In this document: positions 40,847 through 50,238 of the stretch, piece after piece
Layout of the letters: the number at the start of each line of letters is the position of its first letter
How positions within the stretch are numbered: position 1 is the stretch's first letter
Origin: an uncultured Bacteroidales bacterium
GTDB taxonomy: Bacteria; Bacteroidota; Bacteroidia; Bacteroidales; UBA932
DNA: 64,000 bases
Assembly: GCA_900321715.1 (NCBI GenBank)
Contig: ONXC01000005.1
Coordinates: 1 to 64,000, forward strand
Direction of reading: 5' to 3'
Notes under the pieces: generated by a model
Database searches by the model: none
Seen by the model: the letters and a program-made list of their open reading frames with translations, nothing else
What the model was told of the DNA's origin: nothing
Translations under genes and position numbers: made by a program

Positions 40847-43564
40847 TCAGGCCTTGTAGTCCTTGGGGGAAACCCCAAACTGGGCATGGAAACAGCGGGA
40901 GAAGTATGACAGGGAGTTGAATCCTACCATGCTTGCCACTTCCGCTATGGGCCAGGACTTTTCTGCAATAAGCTTTGCCGCCTTGTTAAGGCGGTATTGC
41001 TTTATATAGTCGTTCACGGGGATATCGGTTATTACCCTCATCTTCCTGTAAAGGGTGGACCTGCTCATATGTAGTTCGTCCACAAGGGTGTTCACGTTAA
41101 ATGACGGATTGCTGAGATTCTCTTCCATCAAATTCTTAACGCGGTCCATGAATTTGAGATTCTCAGGAGTTGCGGCGGCACGGCGGCGTTCCAGTTCCCT
41201 CTCGACGGCTTCCTGATTGAGCTTACGGATCTTGCTTGCAACAAAGCGCCCTAAGAGATATAGGAGGAACAGGATTATAATCACTTCTCCTATTATGGCG
41301 GGAGCCCTCCTATACCACGGGGGCATAATCCTGATGTCAAGGCCTTTTACGGGGTCCCCGGGTGCGGCATTAAGAGGATTGGCGCGAACTTCCAGCCTAT
41401 AACGTCCTGAGGGCAGGTTTGAAAAGCTGATAAGGTGGCTTTGTTCTATGTTTATCCAGTCCTTATCCTGCCCCAGGAGCCTGTACTGGTAAGTTTTGAT
41501 GCCGAATGAAGAATAATCCAGGTCTGCGAAACCTATGCTGAACATCTTCTGGTCCGGACGCAGGACGATGGCGTCCTTTGGCCATCGTTTTACCTCGGAA
41601 TTATAGATGTTAAAGCGACTGAAGACAATTTTGGACGGCCTTGGAGGATAATTGAATGATTCAGGCCGGAAGCTCACGAAGCCCTTTACGCCGCCAAAAT
41701 ACAGAGTCCCGTCGGGGGCCTTCATCCCGGATTTGAAATTGAACTGGTCTCCGGTAAGACCGCTCCGGTGGTCGAAGCGAATCACCCTGTCACGATTTGG
41801 TGTGAGGTGGAAGAGTCCGTGGTTGGTACTTCCCCATATCCCTCCGGAATTGTCTTCCAGGAGCATGTATATCATATTGTTGGGAAGCCCGTCTTCCTCT
41901 GTCCACCTTCTTTCAGACTCTCCAGTTTTATGGTTATAATAGATGATTCCGGAGTCCTCCGTCCCCAGCCATATGTCGTGCGCGGAATCCTCTAGCATGC
42001 AGCTTATATATGGATCCATATCGCCCAGGTTGAGCCAGATTCCCGTTTCCGGATCCAGGCGGAATACTCCCTGGCCCATAGTGGCAAACCAGAGCCGGCC
42101 GTAGAAGTCCTGAAGGATGTCATTGACGTGACTGTAGATCAGATCTTCTGCTACCCTGTAAAACCTGTCTGCTGAGGCGTTGTACTGAAAGAGCCCTCTT
42201 TCCGTTCCTATCCAGATGGTCCCGGAAAGGTCTTTGAAGATAGAGTAGGCGCTGTTTCCTCCGGGACCGCCACCTTCAGAGTCAAGGCTGTATTTCCGGT
42301 AATTCCTGCCGTTTTGGCTTAGTACAAAGAGCCCCTGCCCGTAAGACCCCACCCATAGTTTATTGTCAATTATCTTAAGTGCATGGATGTTTCCGGCGGG
42401 AAGGAAGCCTGATTCAAAACGGCCTTCATCGGGATAGAAACGGTGGAGTCCTGCGTCTTCCGTTCCTATCCAGATGCTTCCGTCACCGGCCAGACAGAAT
42501 TCACTGATGTTCTTTCCGCGGAGCCTGTTCTCCCCGGGGACAGGGACGAACCTCTGGAAAAGGGATGAATAGGGGGAGTAATAGTTAACCCCGCCAAAGT
42601 AGGTGCCTATCCATACGCCGCCGTCAATATCTTCAGTGAGGCAGAATACTGCGTTGTCGGAAATTGGATTGGAAATATCGGCTGTGTGGACAAGTCTGGT
42701 GATGCCAGAGGGGTCACTGATATGGACTCCGTTTTCTGCACCCACCCACACGCGGCCGTCCGACGCCACAAGTATGTCGTGAACAAAGTTTACATCACCT
42801 GCCCCCATCCCGTCCACGTTTGTGAAGGATTTATTCCTAAGATGAAACTTCAGTACGCCGTAGTCAACTGAACCCACAAGGAGGGTCTCGTTATCCAAGG
42901 GCTTTACCTTTGTGAACATTTGTCCGGATTTGCCCTTGAACGGGTACTGCTTTATTTTATCAAGGTCTTTTCCCTGAAGTTCCAGAAGGCCTCCGGCGTA
43001 TGAGGCTATCCATAGATTCCCGGCGCTGTCTGTCTGGAGGTCCCTTATGTTAATGCCACGTCCCTTCTCTCCCAGACTGATCTGACGGGAAGTGAAATCA
43101 CGGCCGATCCTTATAAGACAGGTGTCGGCAATGGCAACATAGGCCTCTCCTTCCGGGCCGAATTCAATATCGCGCACAAGGCCATCTATGGGATTTCCGG
43201 AGATGTCTCTCAAAGGGACAAAACGGAAAGTCTCGTTGGATGGATTGAAAATATGAAGGCCGGCGATTGTCCCAACCCAAATGTTGCCATCATGGTCTTC
43301 GTTAAGTGAACATACTCCGTCGTTGAAAAGCCCGGATCCGTCTGTTTTCTTATAAACCTTGAAGGAGTTTCCGTCATAACGGTTGAGCCCGTCCTGCGTT
43401 CCTATCCAGATATAGTCATCGCGGTCCTGGATTACGCAGTATACCATATTCTGGGAGAGCCCGTCCTCTACTTGCAGGCTTCGTAGGGTGTAGGGCTGAG
43501 CCCACATCAGATCCCCGGTGAGGAAGGCCACCAGTGAAAACATCCATATGGTAAATCTGTTCAT
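40847..43564 (-). CDS. Membrane one-component regulator: propeller sensor-Y_Y_Y-TM-AraC HTH, no kinase
   Basis: I use the ATG at 43562-43564 (MNRFTIWMFSLVAFLTG, signal peptide), giving 905 residues; the longer frame runs into the divergent promoter. Residues ~25-690 are a two-bladed regulator propeller with many repeats (DYIWIGTQDGLNRYDGNSF, NIWVGTIAGLHIFNP, GGVWIGTYFGGVNYY), then a Y_Y_Y domain (~700-750; LPSGRYRLEVRANP), one membrane segment (~755-777; AIIGEVIIILFLLYLLGRFV), a ~35-residue cytoplasmic linker and an AraC DNA-binding domain (~805-905; FNVNTLVDELHMSRSTLYRK, GFNSLSYFSRCFH). Standard hybrid two-component systems carry a histidine kinase, ATPase and receiver between membrane and HTH; none fits here. 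Divergent from the 43674 operon, which it likely controls. Confidence 0.9.
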   Translation of the reverse strand: MNRFTIWMFSLVAFLTGDLMWAQPYTLRSLQVEDGLSQNMVYCVIQDRDDYIWIGTQDGLNRYDGNSFKVYKKTDGSGLFNDGVCSLNEDHDGNIWVGTIAGLHIFNPSNETFRFVPLRDISGNPIDGLVRDIEFGPEGEAYVAIADTCLIRIGRDFTSRQISLGEKGRGINIRDLQTDSAGNLWIASYAGGLLELQGKDLDKIKQYPFKGKSGQMFTKVKPLDNETLLVGSVDYGVLKFHLRNKSFTNVDGMGAGDVNFVHDILVASDGRVWVGAENGVHISDPSGITRLVHTADISNPISDNAVFCLTEDIDGGVWIGTYFGGVNYYSPYSSLFQRFVPVPGENRLRGKNISEFCLAGDGSIWIGTEDAGLHRFYPDEGRFESGFLPAGNIHALKIIDNKLWVGSYGQGLFVLSQNGRNYRKYSLDSEGGGPGGNSAYSIFKDLSGTIWIGTERGLFQYNASADRFYRVAEDLIYSHVNDILQDFYGRLWFATMGQGVFRLDPETGIWLNLGDMDPYISCMLEDSAHDIWLGTEDSGIIYYNHKTGESERRWTEEDGLPNNMIYMLLEDNSGGIWGSTNHGLFHLTPNRDRVIRFDHRSGLTGDQFNFKSGMKAPDGTLYFGGVKGFVSFRPESFNYPPRPSKIVFSRFNIYNSEVKRWPKDAIVLRPDQKMFSIGFADLDYSSFGIKTYQYRLLGQDKDWINIEQSHLISFSNLPSGRYRLEVRANPLNAAPGDPVKGLDIRIMPPWYRRAPAIIGEVIIILFLLYLLGRFVASKIRKLNQEAVERELERRRAAATPENLKFMDRVKNLMEENLSNPSFNVNTLVDELHMSRSTLYRKMRVITDIPVNDYIKQYRLNKAAKLIAEKSWPIAEVASMVGFNSLSYFSRCFHAQFGVSPKDYKA

Positions 43565-43570
43565 TTTTGG

Positions 43571-43578
43571 CAAAGATA
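43571..43578 (-). promoter_or_regulatory. -7 box of the propeller/AraC regulator gene
   Basis: Minus strand TATCTTTG ends 6 bases before the ATG at 43564, so the message would be nearly leaderless. No convincing -33 box at the right distance. Confidence 0.45.
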
Positions 43579-43589
43579 AGAAAAATGAA

Positions 43590-43618
43590 ACAAATGTTAA
43601 AAAAAATGACACATTTGT
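43590..43618. promoter_or_regulatory. Inverted ACAAATGT repeat in the divergent region
   Basis: ACAAATGT (43590-43597) and ACATTTGT (43611-43618) form an inverted pair with a 13-base spacer, between the regulator gene and the 43674 operon. It is a candidate site for the AraC domain of the neighbouring regulator. The motif is A/T-rich, so chance is possible. Confidence 0.4.
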
Positions 43619-43643
43619 GAATTCGCCTTGAAAAACTGTTTCA

Positions 43644-43651
43644 TAACTTTG
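43644..43651 (+). promoter_or_regulatory. -7 box of the second-locus operon
   Basis: TAACTTTG matches TAnnTTTG, 22 bases before the ATG at 43674. No matching -33 box at 19-21 bases, as expected for an activator-dependent promoter. Confidence 0.5.
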
Positions 43652-43673
43652 TGTTGAACTTACCGCATAAGCT

Positions 43674-46571
43674 ATGCTTTGCCGCACATTATTCAGCACA
43701 CTGGCAGCCACTGTAATGCTTGTGGCGTGCTCTTCTCCCGTCAAAATCGGCCTTATCTCTTCCGATGAAGGCCTGAGGTCAATGCTGGAAGAGCGCGGGT
43801 ATGTATGCGAGGATATCACCCCCGGGTCACCCCTTGACGGCTATGACCTTGTATGGTGGAACCGTACGGATACAACGGCATTGACTCCTGATGAAATATC
43901 GGCCGGTCCTGCCTTTATCCGCTATATTGAAAAAGGTGGGAATGTGGTTCTGTCCATGGATGCCGTCCGTCTTGGTAATGCCTGGTGCCTGGAACCAAAT
44001 CCCGTTGAGGAGAATTCATGGGCGGCGGAAGACTACGGTTTTGGACGCAAGGTTGGATACCATTCCTACCGCAGCCACCCTCTCTTCGATGGCATGCACG
44101 GCGGCGCTTATGTGTGGCATGGCCATCAGGACAATACATGCAGGGTCCTTGGTTATTCCGGAGACAATGCCCCGCAGCGCGAAGGCACACGCATAGTTGC
44201 CACGCTCTGGGAGCTTATTTTCTATCATCCGGATTACAAGGTCATCTGGGAGCAGACAATTGGCAGGGGACATCTTCTTTCAATAGGCTGTTTCCTCTAT
44301 TATGACCGTCCCAACTACAATACAAAGATTCTTGGCCGATTCACTGCCAATGTGGTGAACTGGCTCACAGGGGGTAAGACTCAGAGTCCTGAAAGATACT
44401 GGACTTATGACCCCGCAATTGTTCAGACGGGACAGGAGGTTCCCGTTTCAGGAGTATCTTCTGCCGCTCCCTCCCGCTGGGCTCAGGCCTCAGATGTAGA
44501 TTCCCTTGTCTTTGCTCCTGCAGCCCAGGAGATAGTTGTCCCGTCGCGCAGATGTATGACCGTCTGTGACGAAAGAGGCGGCATCAAGGAAATCTGGACC
44601 CATCCTATCATGTCCCTGAAGGAGATGGGTGTCTCCGTAGCTTCCGGAGGAAGTCTCTATCCATTGAGAGATCCCGCCAGCGTGACCCTGAGGGCAGGAA
44701 GTATCTCCAGGTATTTCAATGCCGGTCCGGTACGCCTGACAGAGATCCTTACCACGGATCCTGAATCTCCTGCCGTGGTGGCACACTATCAGTGGGAAGG
44801 GGATGTTGACAGCCTTGTTGTCTCCTTCTCCTCCAACATGCGCTTCATGTGGCCGTATGATTCCAACGCCCTTGGGTCCATCCTGGGCGGATGGTCTGAG
44901 AATGCCGGACTATATGCTTTTACCGCGGCCGACGGTGAGTTTGTTTCGCTCCTTGGCGCCAACCTTCCCGGGAAGCTTCTCTCTGAAGCCCGTGCGGGGC
45001 AGCTGCTGCAGTTAAATGCGTCCATATCTCTGGATGCCTCCGGCCATCAGGCCTGTGATATCGTAATGGCCGCCGGCAGCGAAGGCATGAAGCCGGCATT
45101 ATCGGCCTATAGGAAGGCCATGAAAGACCCCCGCGCCGTATACGGGAACAACACTGATTACTGGCAGAAGTACCTTGAAAACACGGTAAGTGTGGTATCT
45201 CCGGATCCCGAATTCAACGAGGGTTACCGCTGGGCAACGGTATCGGCCGGCCAGTTCATCGCAGAGACCCCGGGAATTGGTTCCGCCCTTATGGCCGGAT
45301 ATGCCTCTTCGCTTCGCGGATGGGGAGGCGGCCACCGCGTGAGCGGCCGTCCTGGTTACGCCTGGTATTTTGGACGTGACTCTGAAATTGCCGGTTTCGC
45401 ATACCTTGGGATGGGTGATTTCAATGCCGTCAGGTCCACCTTGGAGGTGCTCTCAGACTTCCAGGGAGAGGACGGCCCCATCTTCCATGAACTCACCACC
45501 AGCGGCTCCGACCATTTTGACGCATCTGATGCCACGCCTCTCTACGTGATTCTGATGGCCGATTACCTGAGGGCTACAGGAGACACCCGTTTTGTGAAGG
45601 AGCACATGACCAACGTCTATAAGGCCATGGATTTCTGCTTCTCCACGGATACGGACGGAGATCATTTCATTGAGATCCGCCACGTGGGGCACGGCTGGCT
45701 GGAAGGAGGGGATTATTTTGCCGATAATACGGAATTCTACCTCTGCGGTATCTGGGCCAGGGCGCTCTCTGACGCCGCCTGGCTTGCCGGACTTTACGGC
45801 AATCAGGAAAAAGCAAAGGCATGGGCCGATGAATCCGTGGTTGTGACAAGGGAGCTGGACCGTTACTGGAATCCAAAGGGCTATTATAATTATGGTATAT
45901 ATAATGATGGCTCTTTCACCACTTCCCTTCTTGCCCTGGAGTCATTCCCCATCTGGCTTGGCGTGACAGACCCCGAAAAGGCGGCAAGTACGGTGAAGTG
46001 GTATTCCGGAGAGAATTTCACCCAGCCCTGGGGTGTGCGTCAGACGGGAGACCCCCGCGACGAAGAGAATGTGGGTCCCTATGACGAGAGCAACATCTGG
46101 CCGCTTCTCACAGGTTCAGTGGCTTTGGCCGAATACTGCACGGGATTCAAGGATGCCGCCTATTACCATCTTATGGGTAACCTCAGGTGCTATAGCGGCT
46201 CCACTCACGGGCGCGTTCCGGAAGTCCTAAGGGGGAACGCCTACAGAAGCGGAGGCATCACTGCATTCCAGTGCTGGTCCGAAACAGGCGTAACAGGCCC
46301 CGTGATCCGCGGAATGCTTGGCTGGAGATGTAACGCCGTTGACGGCACATGCACGTTTGCCCCGCAGCTCCCCGATCACTGGAACAGCCTTAAGGTCCGG
46401 GGCCTCCGTATGGGCCGGGATCTGATTGGTTTTGACATGACTGCAGAGGGCGATACCCTCACCTTTGACTTCACCTCTACCGGCAAACCCAAGGAACTGA
46501 CGTTCACTTATGCCGGAAAGACACAGATACTGACTTTGTACAATAACACTAAACTGGTAATTAACAAATGA
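43674..46571 (+). CDS. Lipoprotein with ThuA-like N-domain and six-hairpin glycosidase-like C-domain
   Basis: A 965-residue lipoprotein (Cys19 in MLVACSS). Residues ~24-235 look like a class-I amidotransferase/ThuA (DUF4960-like) Rossmann domain: VKIGLISSDEGLRSMLEERG, YDLVWWNRTD, FIRYIEKGGNVVLSMD. Then a beta domain (~260-480) and an alpha/alpha six-hairpin barrel (~500-900) with GYAWYFGRDSEIAGFAYLG near 567, DGPIFHELTTSG, DGDHFIEIRHVGHGWLEGGD and a short C-terminal beta tail. The barrel recalls GDE_C (glycogen-debranching) and related GH63/GH133 folds. I cannot name a GH family. First gene of the operon; its stop overlaps the GH127 start (ATGA). Confidence 0.65.
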   Translation: MLCRTLFSTLAATVMLVACSSPVKIGLISSDEGLRSMLEERGYVCEDITPGSPLDGYDLVWWNRTDTTALTPDEISAGPAFIRYIEKGGNVVLSMDAVRLGNAWCLEPNPVEENSWAAEDYGFGRKVGYHSYRSHPLFDGMHGGAYVWHGHQDNTCRVLGYSGDNAPQREGTRIVATLWELIFYHPDYKVIWEQTIGRGHLLSIGCFLYYDRPNYNTKILGRFTANVVNWLTGGKTQSPERYWTYDPAIVQTGQEVPVSGVSSAAPSRWAQASDVDSLVFAPAAQEIVVPSRRCMTVCDERGGIKEIWTHPIMSLKEMGVSVASGGSLYPLRDPASVTLRAGSISRYFNAGPVRLTEILTTDPESPAVVAHYQWEGDVDSLVVSFSSNMRFMWPYDSNALGSILGGWSENAGLYAFTAADGEFVSLLGANLPGKLLSEARAGQLLQLNASISLDASGHQACDIVMAAGSEGMKPALSAYRKAMKDPRAVYGNNTDYWQKYLENTVSVVSPDPEFNEGYRWATVSAGQFIAETPGIGSALMAGYASSLRGWGGGHRVSGRPGYAWYFGRDSEIAGFAYLGMGDFNAVRSTLEVLSDFQGEDGPIFHELTTSGSDHFDASDATPLYVILMADYLRATGDTRFVKEHMTNVYKAMDFCFSTDTDGDHFIEIRHVGHGWLEGGDYFADNTEFYLCGIWARALSDAAWLAGLYGNQEKAKAWADESVVVTRELDRYWNPKGYYNYGIYNDGSFTTSLLALESFPIWLGVTDPEKAASTVKWYSGENFTQPWGVRQTGDPRDEENVGPYDESNIWPLLTGSVALAEYCTGFKDAAYYHLMGNLRCYSGSTHGRVPEVLRGNAYRSGGITAFQCWSETGVTGPVIRGMLGWRCNAVDGTCTFAPQLPDHWNSLKVRGLRMGRDLIGFDMTAEGDTLTFDFTSTGKPKELTFTYAGKTQILTLYNNTKLVINK

Positions 46572-48580
46572 AGCGTTTGATAATCATGGCACTATCGGCT
46601 GCTGCTCTCTTTTCCTGCGCTTCCCCCAAAACGGAGGAGGGGCTGTATCAGAACAATCGCTCACCACTTGTCCATAAACCGTATATGGAACTCCCGCTGG
46701 GCGCCGTAAAACCCGACGGCTGGCTCAGGGATCAGCTTCTGCGCCAGGCTTCCGGCATGACCGGCCACCTGGACCAGATAGTCCCCAATATTATGGGAGA
46801 CCGTAACGGCTGGCTTGGAGGAGACGGCGACAAATGGGAGCGCGGTCCGTACTGGATTGACGGCCTGGTACCGCTGGCTTACATCCTTGACGATCAAACC
46901 CTGAAGGATAAGGCACAGCGCTGGATAGAATGGACTCTTTCCAGCCAGCAGGAAAACGGTTTCTTCGGACCCTCCGAAGACCTCCCCAACGTGGATGGCC
47001 TCCAAAGGGACCGTACGCATGACTGGTGGCCCCGCATAGTGGTTCTCAAGTTCCTCCAGCAGTATTACGATGCAACCGGAGATCCCAGAGTCATATCATT
47101 CATGACAAACTACTTCCGTTATCAGCTGGAAAGGCTCCCGGAAGAGCCTCTTGGACAGTGGAGCTACTGGGCTGTGGAGAGAGGAGCAGACAATATTATG
47201 GTTGTCTACTGGCTGTATAACATCACCGGAGACGCTTTCCTTCTGGACCTTGGAAAGCTTCTTGCCCAGCAGACCGCACCCTGGAAGGACCGCCTTTCAG
47301 ATCACAGCACCCTGTTCACTCGTTATGCCCTTCACTGCGTAAACCTTGCCCAGGGCTTCAAGGCCCCGGTCATAGAATATCAGGGCAATGGTGATAAATC
47401 ATATGTAGACGCTGTCATTACCGGTTATGAAGACCTTATGAAGCAGCTTGGCTGGCCCAACGGGATGTATGGCTCCGACGAACTCCTCCATAGCGGTTCT
47501 CCCACCCAGGGATCGGAGTTCTGCTCTGCCGTTGAGCTTATGTTCTCACTTGAGCGCATGATAGAGATCACAGGCCGGACGGATCTTGCCGACTGGCTTG
47601 AGAAAGTGGCCTACAACGCCCTTCCCACCCAGGCTACGGATGCCTTTGACGCCCGTCAGTACTACCAGCAGCTCAATCAGGTGGAGGTATCCCGCCGGAT
47701 GCGAAACTTCATGACCAGTTATAATGGCACGGAAGGCACATTCGGCCCTCTCACCGGTTTCCCCTGCTGTACTGCCAATATGCATCAGGGCTGGCCTAAA
47801 TTCGTGAGGGACCTCTGGTTTGCATCGGCCGATTCCGGGCTTGCAGCCATGTATTATGGCCCTTGCACCGTAACGGCAAAGGTGGCCGACGGCACGGAAG
47901 TTACCATTTCCGAATCCGGCGGCTATCCCTTCTCTGAGGCTGTCCAGTTCAGGATCGAAGCTCTCTCAAGCCCCGCCGTGTTCCCGCTTCATCTTCGCGT
48001 TCCGGGCTGGTGTGAGACCGGCACAGTGAAGGTTAACGGCGTTGAGGTAGCATCGTCCGCGGGCGGAGAAACCCTGGTTGTGAACCGTGAATGGAGCCAG
48101 GATGATCAGATAGAACTACTCCTCCCTCTGGAGATAAAGGTAACCCGCTGGTATGAGAATTCCGCAGCCATCGAACGCGGTCCCCTTGTGTTTGCCCTGA
48201 AGATGAAGGAGAACTGGACAAAGGTAGCCAACGACGGAAAGTTCGGAACCCGTTACGGAGACTGGTACTATGAGGTTCACAGCAAGGACGCCTGGAATTT
48301 TGCCCTTCTGAGGGAAGATGTGGAAGGAGATGCTCCCAAGCAGGCCTTCACTCTGGAAGAGATGCCAACGGACGCCTACCCCTGGAACGTTGAGAATGCT
48401 CCGCTTCAGATCAAGGCACGTGCGCGTATGATGAATGACTGGAAACCTTATGGCGGCTCTACCGGCCCGCTTCCTTACAGTGACCAGTATCAGGCCGATC
48501 TAGGCCCCGTGCAGGAGATAACCCTTATCCCTTATGGCTGCACAACCCTGAGGATTACCGAATTCCCTGTAACCTACTAG
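46568..48580 (+). CDS. GH127 (DUF1680) glycosidase, beta-L-arabinofuranosidase-like
   Basis: A 670-residue lipoprotein (Cys17 in LFSCASP). Alpha/alpha barrel from ~35 to 430, then beta domains. It keeps the zinc-thiolate site of the characterised enzyme HypBA1: Glu317 and Cys319 in GSEFCSA, and the pair Cys400-Cys401 in FPCCTANMHQGW, where the first Cys is the nucleophile and the second a zinc ligand. GH127 enzymes cleave beta-L-arabinofuranosides; some relatives (GH146, and enzymes acting on aceric acid) share the fold. The N-terminal WLRDQLLRQASGMTGHLDQ segment is typical. ATGA overlap with the preceding gene. Confidence 0.88.
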   Translation: MKRLIIMALSAAALFSCASPKTEEGLYQNNRSPLVHKPYMELPLGAVKPDGWLRDQLLRQASGMTGHLDQIVPNIMGDRNGWLGGDGDKWERGPYWIDGLVPLAYILDDQTLKDKAQRWIEWTLSSQQENGFFGPSEDLPNVDGLQRDRTHDWWPRIVVLKFLQQYYDATGDPRVISFMTNYFRYQLERLPEEPLGQWSYWAVERGADNIMVVYWLYNITGDAFLLDLGKLLAQQTAPWKDRLSDHSTLFTRYALHCVNLAQGFKAPVIEYQGNGDKSYVDAVITGYEDLMKQLGWPNGMYGSDELLHSGSPTQGSEFCSAVELMFSLERMIEITGRTDLADWLEKVAYNALPTQATDAFDARQYYQQLNQVEVSRRMRNFMTSYNGTEGTFGPLTGFPCCTANMHQGWPKFVRDLWFASADSGLAAMYYGPCTVTAKVADGTEVTISESGGYPFSEAVQFRIEALSSPAVFPLHLRVPGWCETGTVKVNGVEVASSAGGETLVVNREWSQDDQIELLLPLEIKVTRWYENSAAIERGPLVFALKMKENWTKVANDGKFGTRYGDWYYEVHSKDAWNFALLREDVEGDAPKQAFTLEEMPTDAYPWNVENAPLQIKARARMMNDWKPYGGSTGPLPYSDQYQADLGPVQEITLIPYGCTTLRITEFPVTY

Positions 48581-48586
48581 AAGAAG

Positions 48587-50230
48587 ATGAAAAGAAGAAT
48601 ACTCATACTCCTCATTCTTGCATGCCCCTTCCTCATGAACGGGTCATGCACGCCCACAGAAACGGCAAAGCCTGAGGATAAGACCGCGGAGGAACAGACT
48701 CCCGGCCCCAGTACTGATGTCCCCGGGCCGGAAATAGCCCTGGTGGCTCCCGCAGACGGCTTTTCCATAGAATTATGGTACAATGAGGACTATGCCTTTG
48801 AGTGGAAGCCCATGGAGGGCCAGAATTTCTACCGCCTGAATTTCAGCAGTACGGCCGATATGGCAAAGGTGTCTTCCATAGTTGTCAACGGCACGGAGGC
48901 CTCCGTGAGCTGGCGTGACCTTGACAAGGCCTTTAAGGAAATCGGCCTTGGCTCTGCGCAGACAACCGATGTCTGGTGGAGCGTTGCTCCCTGGACGGAA
49001 GGGACGGCTTATACTCCCAAAGTGCGCCGCCTGAGGGTTACCACCCTCAAGGAAGACGGTGTCTCTGAGCCAGTGACGGACCCTGTAAAGGTTAAGGTTG
49101 CCGTAGTCTACGAGGACCCTGTATACAACGATCCCTCCAATCCTTCAGACCCCCGCAACGGAAAGCGTATCCATGAGATTGAGCACTGGAACAACCCCTG
49201 GGCCCAGATGCAGGAGTATGCTGCGGCCTTTGAGGAGATCTCTCACGGCGCAGTGGACATAGAGATAGTGGAAGAGCATGATTCCGACAGGATGTTCTGC
49301 TACACCGCCTCTACAGCAAGTTCCTCCAACCGGGAATACATGACCCCCGTGCTGCTCTACAAGCGCTACCTGGACCCCGATCCCGATAGCGGAAAGGCCC
49401 ACATTGACATTGACGGAAAAACCCTGGAGTACGACTACGTGGCCATGATGGATGCCTTTGACCTTTCTGCCAAAGTAGAGGCCGGCACCATAAACGAGGT
49501 CTGGGTGTACAACCATCCCGCCTGTAAGATGAACGAGTCCCGCTTTATGGGTAAGGGAGGGTTCTGGTGCAATTCCATGCCCATAGACTATGGCGTTGGA
49601 AAGAACTACGCCCACAACAAGAAACTGGTGTGCGTGTTGTTCTGCAACTATGAACGCACCGTGGACCTTGCCCTCCACAGCTTTGCCCACAGGACGGAGT
49701 CCATAATGAGCCAGCTCTACTATCAGAATTACAACACCAAGTCAAAGACCTGGCGTGACTACAACAAGTACGGCGTGTTCACATACGTGTATGAACGTGA
49801 CTGGTTCAAAGGGACCACGCGTGACCTCAACAAGTTTGATATGTTCTTCTCCCATGGAAGCGCATATGAAAAGGTAGGGGAGAAGGGATATGCCCACATC
49901 GGCTGCTGCCATTCTCCCTGCAACACTGACATGAACTACGGGTACGAGGACACAGCCTCCATCTATTCCTTTGCCGACGAATGGGACAATTACCCTTACG
50001 TCCACGGTATAGAGGCCGATGCCCGCAAGGTCACCTGCGCGGAATGGCAGCACCCCAAAGGCTACCAATACGGCTATATGAAGTGGTTCTACAGCCATGT
50101 CCCCCACTTCAAGGGCATCAACACCTATGATGAAGGGGATCTTCACCTGAATAACTGGTGGCACTATCTTTTTGATTACTACGGCGCGCTGGAACTTGAG
50201 GCGCAGCTGAGAGCAGAAATAGGAAAGTAA
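48587..50230 (+). CDS. Lipoprotein of unknown family, paralog a (Ig-like + Cys/His-rich domain)
   Basis: A 547-residue lipoprotein (Cys21 in MNGSC) with an acidic Pro-rich linker. Residues ~45-150 resemble a SusE-type Ig domain (YAFEWKPMEGQNFYRLNFSS; TDVWWSVAPWTEG). The larger C-terminal part (~160-547) is unknown to me but strongly conserved in the next gene: NGKRIHEI, SHGAVDIEIV, EVWVYNHPACKMNESRFMG, HNKKLVCVLFCNYERTVDLA, LHSFAHRTESIMS, GYAHIGCCHSPCNTDMNYGY, FADEWDNYPY and DLHLNNWWHYLFDYYGA. The clustered His, Cys, Asp and Glu suggest a metal site or catalytic centre. Placed between GH127 and susC3, it is probably a surface enzyme or glycan-binding protein of this locus. Confidence 0.75.
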   Translation: MKRRILILLILACPFLMNGSCTPTETAKPEDKTAEEQTPGPSTDVPGPEIALVAPADGFSIELWYNEDYAFEWKPMEGQNFYRLNFSSTADMAKVSSIVVNGTEASVSWRDLDKAFKEIGLGSAQTTDVWWSVAPWTEGTAYTPKVRRLRVTTLKEDGVSEPVTDPVKVKVAVVYEDPVYNDPSNPSDPRNGKRIHEIEHWNNPWAQMQEYAAAFEEISHGAVDIEIVEEHDSDRMFCYTASTASSSNREYMTPVLLYKRYLDPDPDSGKAHIDIDGKTLEYDYVAMMDAFDLSAKVEAGTINEVWVYNHPACKMNESRFMGKGGFWCNSMPIDYGVGKNYAHNKKLVCVLFCNYERTVDLALHSFAHRTESIMSQLYYQNYNTKSKTWRDYNKYGVFTYVYERDWFKGTTRDLNKFDMFFSHGSAYEKVGEKGYAHIGCCHSPCNTDMNYGYEDTASIYSFADEWDNYPYVHGIEADARKVTCAEWQHPKGYQYGYMKWFYSHVPHFKGINTYDEGDLHLNNWWHYLFDYYGALELEAQLRAEIGK

Positions 50231-50238
50231 CACAATCT

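Noticed and set aside
43565-43819. 85-residue N-terminal extension of the propeller/AraC regulator
   Set aside because: It runs through the divergent promoter into the neighbouring gene; the ATG at 43564 gives a proper signal peptide.
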